A stretch of DNA of 14,663 bases from Opitutia bacterium UBA977 (GTDB lineage: Bacteria; Verrucomicrobiota; Verrucomicrobiia; Opitutales; Coraliomargaritaceae): NCBI GenBank assembly GCA_002292345.1, contig DBBT01000126.1, forward strand, positions 670 through 15,332. The letters run 5' to 3'. Below are positions 7,185-14,663 of this stretch, in pieces. A program made the position numbers and the translations under genes. Within the stretch, counting starts at the first letter, position 1; each line of letters begins with the position of its first letter. The notes under the pieces were generated by a model. That model was not told where the DNA came from. It did no database searches and saw only the letters and a program-made list of their open reading frames with translations.

Positions 7185-8909
7185 ATGAATGGTATTCTTA
7201 AATCAACTTTGGTAGGTGTCCTGCTAACAGTCACGAGCTTAGTGACTCACGCAGCAGGAAATTTTCTCACACCACCTGAACTCTGGGATGACTACGACCC
7301 GGACAAGGGCGAATTTAAAGAAGAGATCGTCAAGGAAGAGACGAAGGACGGAATCTATTACAAAGAGTCTTACATTAGTGCCTATGTGCTTGATCATGAA
7401 ATACGCGTCTTCTGTAAATACAGTGTTAAAGAAGGCGCAATGAATGCGCCGGGTCTTTTGGATGTGCATGGTTGGCATGGCGCACCGAGAATTCCCAAAG
7501 ACTATGTAAACGAGGGTTGGGCGGTGCTGGCTCATGACTATGCGGGTGAGCTTAATAATCAGCACTACACGAAATACCCGGAAGAACTTTCACATGGCAA
7601 TATGAAGCGGCAGCCAGTATGGACGAAGTATAGAGATGGAACGTCGATAGCCGATCCCAAAGAGGCATCCGATTATATCTGGAGTGCCATTCAGCGCAGG
7701 GCTTTAAGTTTTCTGCTTACACAGAAGGAGGTCGATGCGACACGTATCGGAGCCAAGGGGTTTTCCTACGGCGGAACAATTATGTGGAATCTGGGGATGG
7801 ACTCACGTGTAAAGGCGATTGTTGCCTACTTCGGTATTGGCTGGAATACGTATTATCGTGGTAGTCGTGTCTGGAAATACAACACCCCCTACATAAATCC
7901 GGAAAAAACTCAGGGCGAGGCAGTCTTCTTAGCGAGCCTTGCCCCACAGGCGCATTCTCCCTATATCACCGCTGCGACTCTTTGGTTAAACGGTTCAAAT
8001 GACCATCACGGGGGCCACGAGAGAGGTCCGGACAGTTTTGCAATGTTCAAGCCTGGCATCCCATGGGATTATGCGGTTCAGGCACGAGGTCACCACAATA
8101 CAGAAAAACTGGGGGATGACTGCAAACTGTGGCTCGAAAAACATGTATTAGATAAAGATATCTTTTGGCCTGAACGTCCACATTCTGAGCTCAAGCTGGG
8201 GAGCGATGGTGTCACTGAGATTCATATTACTCCCGCAAGTCCAGAGCGTATCAAAGAACTTCAGGCTTACATATGCCTGAAAACTCCAAACAATATTGAG
8301 AGGAACTGGCGCGATGTAGAATCAGTTCGAAAAGGAGATACCTGGATTGCAAAACTTCCAGTCGTAAACGTTAACGACTATGTTTTCTCCTATGCAAATA
8401 TACGCTATACGAATGATTGTGTTATCTCCTCGGATTTTGAAGCCGCCATTCCAACGGAATTAGGAAATGCGATTGCGACGGAGAAAAAGTCCAATCTGAT
8501 TCCAGAGGGGGTAGGGCAGTGGAGCCTGGTCGCACCAGCTGAAGGTCCTCAAGGCATTAAAGGGTTTCGCTCAATAAATAATCGTTTGGGTATTTCTACT
8601 ACACAGTTTTCCGACGCCAAATACAGTGCTCCCCATGGGGCAGAGTTGAGTTTCATGTTCTATTGCACCCAACCTCAGCAGGTCGTTCTAGCTGCCAATA
8701 AATGGTTTGCAGTCGATGTTGATATTACTGCTGCCGATACATGGCAGACTAAAACCCTCAAGATCGACGAATTAAAGATTCGGCACGACGGCAGGAGTCT
8801 GGGGGACTGGTCAGAGGTCAAAAAAATCGAAATCAAATCTCAGGAGGGTTCGGACCTGAGCAAGGTTGTCTTTGCTAGATTCAAGTGGACCACTCCCGTG
8901 TCTAAATAG
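7185..8909 (+). CDS. Secreted alpha/beta-hydrolase (acetylxylan esterase/dienelactone hydrolase-like) with C-terminal beta domain
   Basis: 574 residues. The signal peptide is about 1-23 (cleavage after THA). The hydrolase domain spans about 50-325: the HGWHG loop, the nucleophile elbow GFSYGG with Ser194, Asp273 in GSNDHHGG, and a base at His303 or His304 in ARGHHN. Residues from about Trp328 to 417 look like a small Ig-like beta domain. Residues 436-574 form a further beta-rich module of the galactose-binding type, by appearance only. It has no Shine-Dalgarno sequence; the ATG follows TATAAAAAAC. DNA is more AT-rich than the neighbouring rhamnosidase gene (one sampled 60-base line 24 G+C against 38). 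A role in deacylating the polysaccharide attacked by the downstream rhamnosidases is inferred from context. A peptidase-like or glucuronoyl-esterase role cannot be excluded. Confidence 0.85.
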   Translation: MNGILKSTLVGVLLTVTSLVTHAAGNFLTPPELWDDYDPDKGEFKEEIVKEETKDGIYYKESYISAYVLDHEIRVFCKYSVKEGAMNAPGLLDVHGWHGAPRIPKDYVNEGWAVLAHDYAGELNNQHYTKYPEELSHGNMKRQPVWTKYRDGTSIADPKEASDYIWSAIQRRALSFLLTQKEVDATRIGAKGFSYGGTIMWNLGMDSRVKAIVAYFGIGWNTYYRGSRVWKYNTPYINPEKTQGEAVFLASLAPQAHSPYITAATLWLNGSNDHHGGHERGPDSFAMFKPGIPWDYAVQARGHHNTEKLGDDCKLWLEKHVLDKDIFWPERPHSELKLGSDGVTEIHITPASPERIKELQAYICLKTPNNIERNWRDVESVRKGDTWIAKLPVVNVNDYVFSYANIRYTNDCVISSDFEAAIPTELGNAIATEKKSNLIPEGVGQWSLVAPAEGPQGIKGFRSINNRLGISTTQFSDAKYSAPHGAELSFMFYCTQPQQVVLAANKWFAVDVDITAADTWQTKTLKIDELKIRHDGRSLGDWSEVKKIEIKSQEGSDLSKVVFARFKWTTPVSK

Positions 8910-8942
8910 GCAGAAGCAGATGCCCTGAGCCGTTATTAACTG

Positions 8943-8972
8943 GCGCATTAAGTCAGTGTGATTATAGTGCGC
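8943..8972 (+). terminator. Possible weak hairpin after the esterase unit
   Basis: GCGCATTA (8943-8950) can pair with TAGTGCGC (8965-8972), including one G-U pair, around a 14-base loop, 34 bp after the stop codon. No clear T-tract follows (TCGTTCTATC). It is suggestive mainly because a new promoter element follows at 9037. Confidence 0.3.
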
Positions 8973-9036
8973 TCGTTCTATCTGGGCAGTGCATGGAAGC
9001 GGAGTGATTCGTGTGTCCGCAAGGTTTCGTCCCTTT

Positions 9037-9081
9037 TACGTATTTACGTATATTGTGCGATTGGTGTTTTTGTCATACCAT
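9037..9081 (+). promoter_or_regulatory. Promoter with palindromic operator, copy 2
   Basis: The same TACGTA-TT-TACGTA palindrome (9037-9050) is followed by TATTG and a -35-like TTGTGC (9053-9058). A 17-bp spacer and a -10-like TACCAT (9076-9081) come next, the same geometry as at 3430-3474. The first 26 bases differ from that copy at a single position (T for C inside the -35 box). The flanks are unrelated upstream and only loosely similar downstream, as expected for a conserved regulatory site rather than a recent duplication. The predicted leader to the ATG at 9186 is about 100 nt, much longer than in copy 1. It probably drives both rhamnosidase genes. Confidence 0.7.
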
Positions 9082-9185
9082 AGCGCGCGTCGCAGCCAGT
9101 GGGATTCGTTTAGCTGAAGGGCGCAAGGTGGTGCATGAAGTTTATTCTTAAACTGATGACTTCAGGGACCCTTTAAGATCGTGGG

Positions 9186-12100
9186 ATGAAGAATATGAAT
9201 AACATAGCATTTATAATGGTGATTGTCGGTCTGCTAGGCTCGGTTGCATTCGCAAAAGACAGTTCGGCTGTAGAGGTTGCGGAGGCGTCACTTTACGCGG
9301 GATTCGTGACTCCCGCAGATGACTGTCGGCCGCGCACCTGGTGGCACTGGATGGATGATAACGTGACTCAATATGGTATCACCAAAGACCTGGAGGCGAT
9401 GAAAGAGATCGGCCTGAAAGGCGCACAGATTTTCTATATCGGAGGAAATGCGGCATCGGAAGGGGAACTGTCGATGTTGTCACCCGCTTGGCTGGATGCG
9501 GTGGAGCATGCCGCGAAAGAATGCGACCGTTTGGGACTTCGATTGGGTTCAACCAGTGCGGCGGGTGTTTCGGGGTCTGGTGGCCCATGGATCAGCCCGG
9601 AGCTGTCTATGCAGGAGCTGGCATGGCGCGATGTAATGGTTAAAGGGCCGCTGAAAGGGGAGATCAAATTGCCGAAGCCGCGCGAAACATTGGGCTATTA
9701 TCAGGACATCGCTGTGTTAGCGTTTCCGGCGATCGCGGGAGATGCAACCCCTGTTTCCGCGCTCCGCCCGAAAGTTTCTTCTAATCTTAAAGATGTCGAT
9801 TGGGCAGCAGCGATTGATGGAGATCCGGAAACGTTCATTGAACTGCCACCGACAACTCCTTCCGGACATGGTCCTATTCATGTTAGCTTTGAGTTTGAGA
9901 ATCCGGTGAAACTCAGCTCTTTGGTCATACAGTTATTTGAGCAATGCAGCAATCGCAGCGTGAAGCTTTCCATTAGTGAGGATGGTCAGACATGGCGCCC
10001 GATTGCCTCCGCCTCTTGCCGCCGCGGTCATGTGCCAGCGGGGCGTGAAGAGCTGATCGAAGGCTTTCGCTCTCGCGAAAGTCGTTTCGCGAAACTCGAA
10101 TTCACAGGCAGTCATTCGCGCGAAGCGACTAGGCTCTATGAGTTGAATTTCCAGTCGGCACGTTTGCAAAGAATTCACGCCAAAGCGGGGCGTGGCAGTG
10201 CGCGTCCGGATCTGTCGAACCCGTCCAAACAAAGTATTCCCCAAGAGGAACAGATTACACTGGATTCGATTATTGATTTGACCGATCAGTTGCAGTCGGA
10301 CGGAACGCTTGTGTGTGACTTGCCGGTGGGGAGCTGGACGATTTTGCGCATTGGTCATACAGCAAAAGGCAATAAGGTTTCGCCTGCATCCGGGGCTGCT
10401 GAGGGCTTGGAGGTGGATAAGCTGAGCGCGGCGGCGATGGAACACAACTTCCACGAAGGTGTGCTGGGGCACTTGACGGATCGGTTTGGGGCGTTGACTG
10501 GAGATGCGTTCAATTGTGTGACGGTCGATAGCTGGGAAGCGGGGTGCCAGACGTGGACAAAAGATTTTGCCGAACAATTCCAGCAACTGCGTGGATATTG
10601 GAACCGAAAATGGCTGATTACAGTTACCGGCCGGATAGTGGGTGACTTGGATTTGACCGAGCGCTTTTTATGGGATTACCGCCGAACCGTCGCCGACTTG
10701 TTGGTTGATCAATATTACGGAACGCTGAAACGGTTGTGTAACGAGCGCGGCATTTTGCTGGAAGGTGAAGCGCCGGGCACCGGTATACCAACCATCGCAG
10801 ATGGGATTCAGTCGTTGGGTATGATGGATATTCCGCAGGGTGAATTCTGGATTGGCGGCGCACCGCATCCCGACCAGCCGAACTGGGTAGGGGGCAATGA
10901 TAATACCAAAGAACCTGCTTCAGCCGCTCACGTTTACGGTAAAGAAATCGTATCCTGCGAGGCCTTTACCTCGTTCGGCCATCATGATGGGTGGACCCAG
11001 TATCCTTCCAAACTCAAGCCCATCGGCGACCGTCAGTTTTGTAAGGGTATGAATGAGATGGTATTTCATCGCTTTGCGCATCAGCCGGATGACCGTTTCC
11101 CCGGCCAGTCGCTGGGCCAGTTTGGGCTGAACTTTGACCGCACGCTGACTTGGTGGAAGCCCGGTCGCGCGTGGGTTGATTACCTGACTCGCAGTCAGTA
11201 TATGCTACGCCAAGGACGTTTCTTTGCCGATGTCTGTTACTATTACGGCGAAGATTCACCCAACAGTGCCTTTTATTATGTGCCGAAGCAGCTCGATCCT
11301 CGCAAGATGATGAAGCCAGTGCTGCCCGAGGGCTATGATTATGACGTGTGCGACTGGACGACCTTCGCCACGATGAGCGTCGAAGACGGGTTCGTTGTGC
11401 TGCCCTCTGGCATGCGTTACCGCTATTTGGTGCTGCCGCAAGGGGCGCGTTACACCCCGAAAGCACTGGAGAAAGTTGCGGAGCTGGTTCAGGCCGGCGC
11501 CACGGTGATTGGCTCCAAGCCGACTCGCTCCCCGTCGATGAACGATTATCCGCGAGCGGACCTAAAGATTCAGCAGTTGGCTGCTGAGCTTTGGCCGGAT
11601 GCGGTCGGCCCCGGAGAACGCCGGGTCGGCAAAGGCCGGGTCATCACCGGTAAATCGTTTGAGACGATTTTCAAAGAGGATGCGCTATCGCCCGATTTTC
11701 TGGCTGGCTCGGGTTTGGCTGACAGCGAAGTTCGCTATATTCACCGCAAGCTGCCGTCCGGCGAGATGTATTATGTATCGAACCAAAAAGAGCGGCTTGA
11801 AGAGCTGACGCTACAGTTCCGCGTGACTGGGCTTGTTCCAGAGGCGTGGGACCCGGTGACGGGCAAAAAGTCGGAGTTGGTCATGTTTCAGGACAACGGA
11901 ACGTCGACGACTGTGTCTTTACGGATGATGCCGTATGATGCGCAATTTATTATTTTTAAGACATCGGGCGAAGCCAAAGACTGTGTCACGGAGCTAGTGC
12001 AGGATGGCAAGCGAGTGCGTAGCTTGACTCAACAGGTCACAGTTGCAACAGAGCTCAGCCCAACAATTCGCACGTGCGCCAATGGCGATGCGGAATTGTG

Positions 12101-12695
12101 TGTCTGGGAATCGGGCGAATATGCGGTGAGCTTCCAGAACGGCGGCACAACAAAGGTCACGGTTGCCGACTTGCCGACGCCGGCAACGGTGCTGGGCAGT
12201 TGGTCGGTTTCTTTCCCTGAAAAGCGTGGCGCACCGGAAGGGGAGGTCGTTTTTGATACGCTGGAATCCTGGACGCAGCGTCCGGAAGAGGGGATCAAAT
12301 ATTTCTCCGGCACGGCAAGCTACCGCAAAGCGATCACACTGGATGCGGCGCGTTTGAAGAAGGGACGTCGTGTGGTTTTGGATCTCGGCGCAGTCAGCCA
12401 TTTGGCCGAGGTGTTTGTGAATGACCAGCCGCTGGGCGTATTGTGGAATGCGCCGTTTCGGATCGACATCACCGATGCGGCGAAAGCTGGAGCCAACATG
12501 GTGGAGGTGCGCGTGACCAATGTTTGGAAAAACCGTCTGATCGGCGACGCTAAACTCCCTGAGGCTGAGCGGACGACGTGGACGGCTTATCCATTTTATA
12601 AAAACGAGCCAGACGCACCATTGATGGAGTCGGGGTTGTTGGGGCCAATTCGCCTGTTGAGCGCCGAGCCTATATCAGTTAATGGGTTACGATAA
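9186..12695 (+). CDS. Secreted GH106-type alpha-L-rhamnosidase
   Basis: 1169 residues, the usual size range for GH106. Signal peptide 1-23 (cleavage after AFA). The N-terminal family signature is RTWWHWMDDNV at about 50-60, then KDLEAMKEIGLKGAQIFYIGG, the start of the catalytic barrel. An inserted F5/8 C-like beta domain lies at about 200-325 (AAAIDGDPETFIE, VKLSISEDGQTWRPIASAS). Candidate catalytic glutamates are Glu451 in DSWEAG and Glu592 in SCEAF, with Glu526/Glu528 in EGEAPG nearby; the assignment is by position and not verified. The C-terminus (about 1038-1160) is a GH2-like sugar-binding sandwich (YRKAITL, EVFVNDQPLGVLWNAPFRIDIT). The enzyme would release terminal alpha-L-rhamnose. An ATG at 9195 is an alternative start. 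The gene ends with two consecutive TAA codons and is followed after 7 bp by the GH78 gene, so the two are almost surely co-transcribed. Confidence 0.9.
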   Translation: MKNMNNIAFIMVIVGLLGSVAFAKDSSAVEVAEASLYAGFVTPADDCRPRTWWHWMDDNVTQYGITKDLEAMKEIGLKGAQIFYIGGNAASEGELSMLSPAWLDAVEHAAKECDRLGLRLGSTSAAGVSGSGGPWISPELSMQELAWRDVMVKGPLKGEIKLPKPRETLGYYQDIAVLAFPAIAGDATPVSALRPKVSSNLKDVDWAAAIDGDPETFIELPPTTPSGHGPIHVSFEFENPVKLSSLVIQLFEQCSNRSVKLSISEDGQTWRPIASASCRRGHVPAGREELIEGFRSRESRFAKLEFTGSHSREATRLYELNFQSARLQRIHAKAGRGSARPDLSNPSKQSIPQEEQITLDSIIDLTDQLQSDGTLVCDLPVGSWTILRIGHTAKGNKVSPASGAAEGLEVDKLSAAAMEHNFHEGVLGHLTDRFGALTGDAFNCVTVDSWEAGCQTWTKDFAEQFQQLRGYWNRKWLITVTGRIVGDLDLTERFLWDYRRTVADLLVDQYYGTLKRLCNERGILLEGEAPGTGIPTIADGIQSLGMMDIPQGEFWIGGAPHPDQPNWVGGNDNTKEPASAAHVYGKEIVSCEAFTSFGHHDGWTQYPSKLKPIGDRQFCKGMNEMVFHRFAHQPDDRFPGQSLGQFGLNFDRTLTWWKPGRAWVDYLTRSQYMLRQGRFFADVCYYYGEDSPNSAFYYVPKQLDPRKMMKPVLPEGYDYDVCDWTTFATMSVEDGFVVLPSGMRYRYLVLPQGARYTPKALEKVAELVQAGATVIGSKPTRSPSMNDYPRADLKIQQLAAELWPDAVGPGERRVGKGRVITGKSFETIFKEDALSPDFLAGSGLADSEVRYIHRKLPSGEMYYVSNQKERLEELTLQFRVTGLVPEAWDPVTGKKSELVMFQDNGTSTTVSLRMMPYDAQFIIFKTSGEAKDCVTELVQDGKRVRSLTQQVTVATELSPTIRTCANGDAELCVWESGEYAVSFQNGGTTKVTVADLPTPATVLGSWSVSFPEKRGAPEGEVVFDTLESWTQRPEEGIKYFSGTASYRKAITLDAARLKKGRRVVLDLGAVSHLAEVFVNDQPLGVLWNAPFRIDITDAAKAGANMVEVRVTNVWKNRLIGDAKLPEAERTTWTAYPFYKNEPDAPLMESGLLGPIRLLSAEPISVNGLR

Positions 12696-12702
12696 TAAAT
12701 CT

Positions 12703-14663
12703 ATGAAGCGACTTACTACAATAATGATGGCACTGATCATCACCAGTCTCAGCAGCTTAACTGGGAGCACAGTGGATCACTTGCGTTGCGAGTATCTGGT
12801 CAATCCGGAGGGCATTGATGTGCTCCATCCCCGTTTGAGTTGGGTCATCCTCGGAAAGAATGAAGGCGGAAGCCTGAAGGCTGAAAGGGGAGTGCGGCAA
12901 AGCGCTTACCGGATTCTTGTGGCCTCATCGCCCGACCTGCTTAAACGGAACCAAGGGGACGTTTGGGACAGTGGCGTCGTTCAGAGCGATCAGTCGATTC
13001 AGGTGGAATACGCAGGGCAATCGCTCAAATCAAACACTCTCTATTTCTGGAAAGTGTGGATCAAGCAGTCCGACGGTGCCGAAGCTGAAAGTGAAACTGC
13101 CAGATGGTCGATGGGGCTGCTGGAGCTTGCTGATTGGAAGGCTGAGTGGATCGGGTTAGACAAAACGCCGGAAAATAAGCCGGAATATCGCGCTGCGCTG
13201 GAGGGGAAAAACCCGAAACTGGTGATCTCAAAGGCGATCTATGGTGTGCTGGAAGATCCGGCCAAACAGATGGATTTGAAGGAGATACTGCAGGAATATG
13301 TGGATGCCGGAAATCTACTGGTAACGCCAAGCAACGATCTCGCTGGCAGAGATCCGGCATACGGGACGAAAAAAAAGTTACAGCTCGAATATACGGTCGA
13401 TGAGCGTCGGGTTAAAACCACGATTTTGGAGAACACCGAATGGGATTTGTCGATTGGACGGAAACGGAAACAGTATCTTCCGTCTCCCTATTTGCGCAAG
13501 GAGTTTGCGGTTCGTGCGGCGGTGAAACGGGCGGTGGTTTATGCCACCGCGCAGGGTGTTTTGGAGATGCATTTGAACGGAGAGCGCGTCGGCGATGAAT
13601 ACTTCATGCCGGGCTGGACTGATTACCGTAAGCGGATCTATTATCGCGCTTACGATGTAACAAACATGCTGAAGGCTGGGTCGAACGTGATCGGTGCGAT
13701 TCTTGGCGACGGGTGGTTCCGCGGCAATATCAGCTGCATCGACCAGAATAAGTATGGCACTCGGCTGCGCCTTAAAGCACAGCTACACATCGACTATGCC
13801 GATGGGAAATCGGAAGTCATCGGTTCGGATGAAAGTTGGAAGGCGTCCTATGGTCCGATCATTGAGTCGGATATGCAGGCGGGCGAGCTATATGATGCCC
13901 GACGTGAAATGCCCGGCTGGAATCGCCCCGACTTTGATGGCAGTCATTGGTCGTCGGTCGTCACTGGTTCGAATCTGAACCCGCCACTAGAGGCGTATCC
14001 CGGTGCTCCGGTTCGCTGCACTGAAGAGCTCCCGACACTTGAGCTTACGGAGCCGGTCCCTGGTCACTATGTGTTCGACCTCGGGCAGAATTTTTCAGGC
14101 TGGATCCGGTTGAAAGTTAATGGCAATGCGGGCGATAAAGTAGTTATGCAGTTCGCCGAGATGCTGAAGGAGGACGGCACGGTTTATACCGCTAACCTTC
14201 GCTCCGCCCGGGCGATGGATACCTACATTCTCAAAGGCGGCGGCGAAGAGGTTTGGGAGCCGAGCTTCACGTTTCATGGATTTCGCTATGTTCAAATTAG
14301 CGGGCTTAAAAACAAGCCCGCAGCAGACGCGGTCACTGGAATTGTGGTTCATTCGGATGCCCCGGGGGCGAGCTCGTTCGAGTGCTCCAACCCGATGCTT
14401 AATAAGCTCTACAGCAACATTATGTGGGGGCAGCGCTCCAACTATTTGGAAGTGCCAACCGATTGCCCTCAGCGCGATGAGCGGCTCGGTTGGACCGGTG
14501 ATACGCAGGTGTTCATTCGAACCGGTTGCTATAATCAGGATGTCTCCGCTTTCTTCACTAAGTGGATGATAGATCTAATGGATACGCAGAATGAACATGG
14601 ACTATTCGGAAATCAGGCTCCGGTCTTCCATGGTCACGGTGCTGCGGCTTGGGCCTGTGCGGG
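12703..14663 (+). CDS. Secreted GH78 alpha-L-rhamnosidase (3' end outside window)
   Basis: The frame stays open to the window edge, giving 653 residues; GH78 enzymes are often 900-1100. Residues 1-22 are a signal peptide (MKRLTTIMMALIITSLSSLTGS). Then comes the N-terminal Ig-like domain (about 23-145, CEYLVNPEGIDVLHPRLSW). An insert at about 165-257 resembles DUF3395. The Bac_rhamnosid_N domain (about 262-430, KEFAV, HLNGERVGDEYFMPGWTDY, GDGWFRG) and the next beta domain (VFDLGQNFSGWIRL) follow. The catalytic (alpha/alpha)6 barrel begins near 560. The hallmark DCPQRDERLGWTGD lies at 587-600; Glu593 corresponds to the known general acid position in this family, and the general base would lie beyond the window. 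It hydrolyses terminal alpha-L-rhamnosides. The start has no Shine-Dalgarno sequence; its close spacing to the GH106 stop suggests translational coupling. Confidence 0.93.
   Translation, partial: MKRLTTIMMALIITSLSSLTGSTVDHLRCEYLVNPEGIDVLHPRLSWVILGKNEGGSLKAERGVRQSAYRILVASSPDLLKRNQGDVWDSGVVQSDQSIQVEYAGQSLKSNTLYFWKVWIKQSDGAEAESETARWSMGLLELADWKAEWIGLDKTPENKPEYRAALEGKNPKLVISKAIYGVLEDPAKQMDLKEILQEYVDAGNLLVTPSNDLAGRDPAYGTKKKLQLEYTVDERRVKTTILENTEWDLSIGRKRKQYLPSPYLRKEFAVRAAVKRAVVYATAQGVLEMHLNGERVGDEYFMPGWTDYRKRIYYRAYDVTNMLKAGSNVIGAILGDGWFRGNISCIDQNKYGTRLRLKAQLHIDYADGKSEVIGSDESWKASYGPIIESDMQAGELYDARREMPGWNRPDFDGSHWSSVVTGSNLNPPLEAYPGAPVRCTEELPTLELTEPVPGHYVFDLGQNFSGWIRLKVNGNAGDKVVMQFAEMLKEDGTVYTANLRSARAMDTYILKGGGEEVWEPSFTFHGFRYVQISGLKNKPAADAVTGIVVHSDAPGASSFECSNPMLNKLYSNIMWGQRSNYLEVPTDCPQRDERLGWTGDTQVFIRTGCYNQDVSAFFTKWMIDLMDTQNEHGLFGNQAPVFHGHGAAAWACA

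Noticed and set aside
9136..9164. TGAAGT / ACTTCA inverted repeat in the leader of the GH106 gene
   Set aside because: Only 6 bp with a 17-base loop; too weak to call a riboswitch or operator.
10624..11466. Minus-strand open frames inside the GH106 gene
   Set aside because: They are antisense shadows of a well-supported family gene, without start context or domain similarity.
12917..14569. Short open frames on both strands within the last 2 kb
   Set aside because: The correct frame is the uninterrupted GH78 frame starting at 12703, which carries DCPQRDERLGWTGD and runs off the window.

Overview
The window comes from a bacterium that secretes polysaccharide-degrading enzymes. It is most likely a member of the PVC group, probably Verrucomicrobiota of the Opitutae type. 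This is inferred from the mix of GH106 and GH78 rhamnosidases with secreted esterases, the large repeat proteins ending in a D-x-D-x-D-G-D-x-L-x-N-x-x-E calcium-loop tail, the absence of SusC/SusD-type transporter genes, and the lack of Shine-Dalgarno sequences. No 16S rRNA or taxonomic marker is present, so this is not proof. All six genes are on the + strand and every visible N-terminus carries a Sec-type signal peptide.

Layout. (1) Positions 1-3329 hold the 3' part of a large secreted protein with four near-identical ~187-residue beta-sandwich-like repeats, an SGNH/GDSL esterase domain and a C-terminal tail. (2) Positions 3330-3503 hold a 14-bp perfect hairpin whose left arm is tandemly duplicated, then a promoter. 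(3) Positions 3504-5993 encode a paralogue with three more copies of the same repeat, one Big_5 Ig-like domain and the same tail, but no catalytic domain. (4) Positions 6062-7081 and 7185-8909 encode two unrelated secreted alpha/beta-hydrolase esterases. (5) Positions 8910-9185 are a 276-bp gap holding a second copy of the promoter element. (6) Positions 9186-12695 encode a GH106-type alpha-L-rhamnosidase and, 7 bp later, 12703 to the window end encodes a GH78 alpha-L-rhamnosidase cut by the window edge. No gap exceeds 300 bases; no tRNA, rRNA, CRISPR or transposase was seen.

How it works together. Two rhamnosidase families and three esterases of different architecture point to extracellular or periplasmic breakdown of an acylated, rhamnose-containing polysaccharide (for example a pectic rhamnogalacturonan or an algal rhamnan). 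The exact substrate cannot be read from the sequence. The repeat proteins probably bind the glycan, one carrying an esterase and one being a pure binding or scaffold protein.

The most notable signal is a 26-bp element (25/26 identical) containing TACGTA-TT-TACGTA. It lies directly upstream of the -35 box of the repeat protein/esterase unit and of the rhamnosidase unit, with identical 17-bp -35/-10 spacing in both. This suggests one transcription factor controls both units as a small regulon. A second notable signal is the seven-copy repeat family, whose copies differ mainly in one short loop (three sequence classes), in a mosaic pattern that suggests recombination between the two genes.
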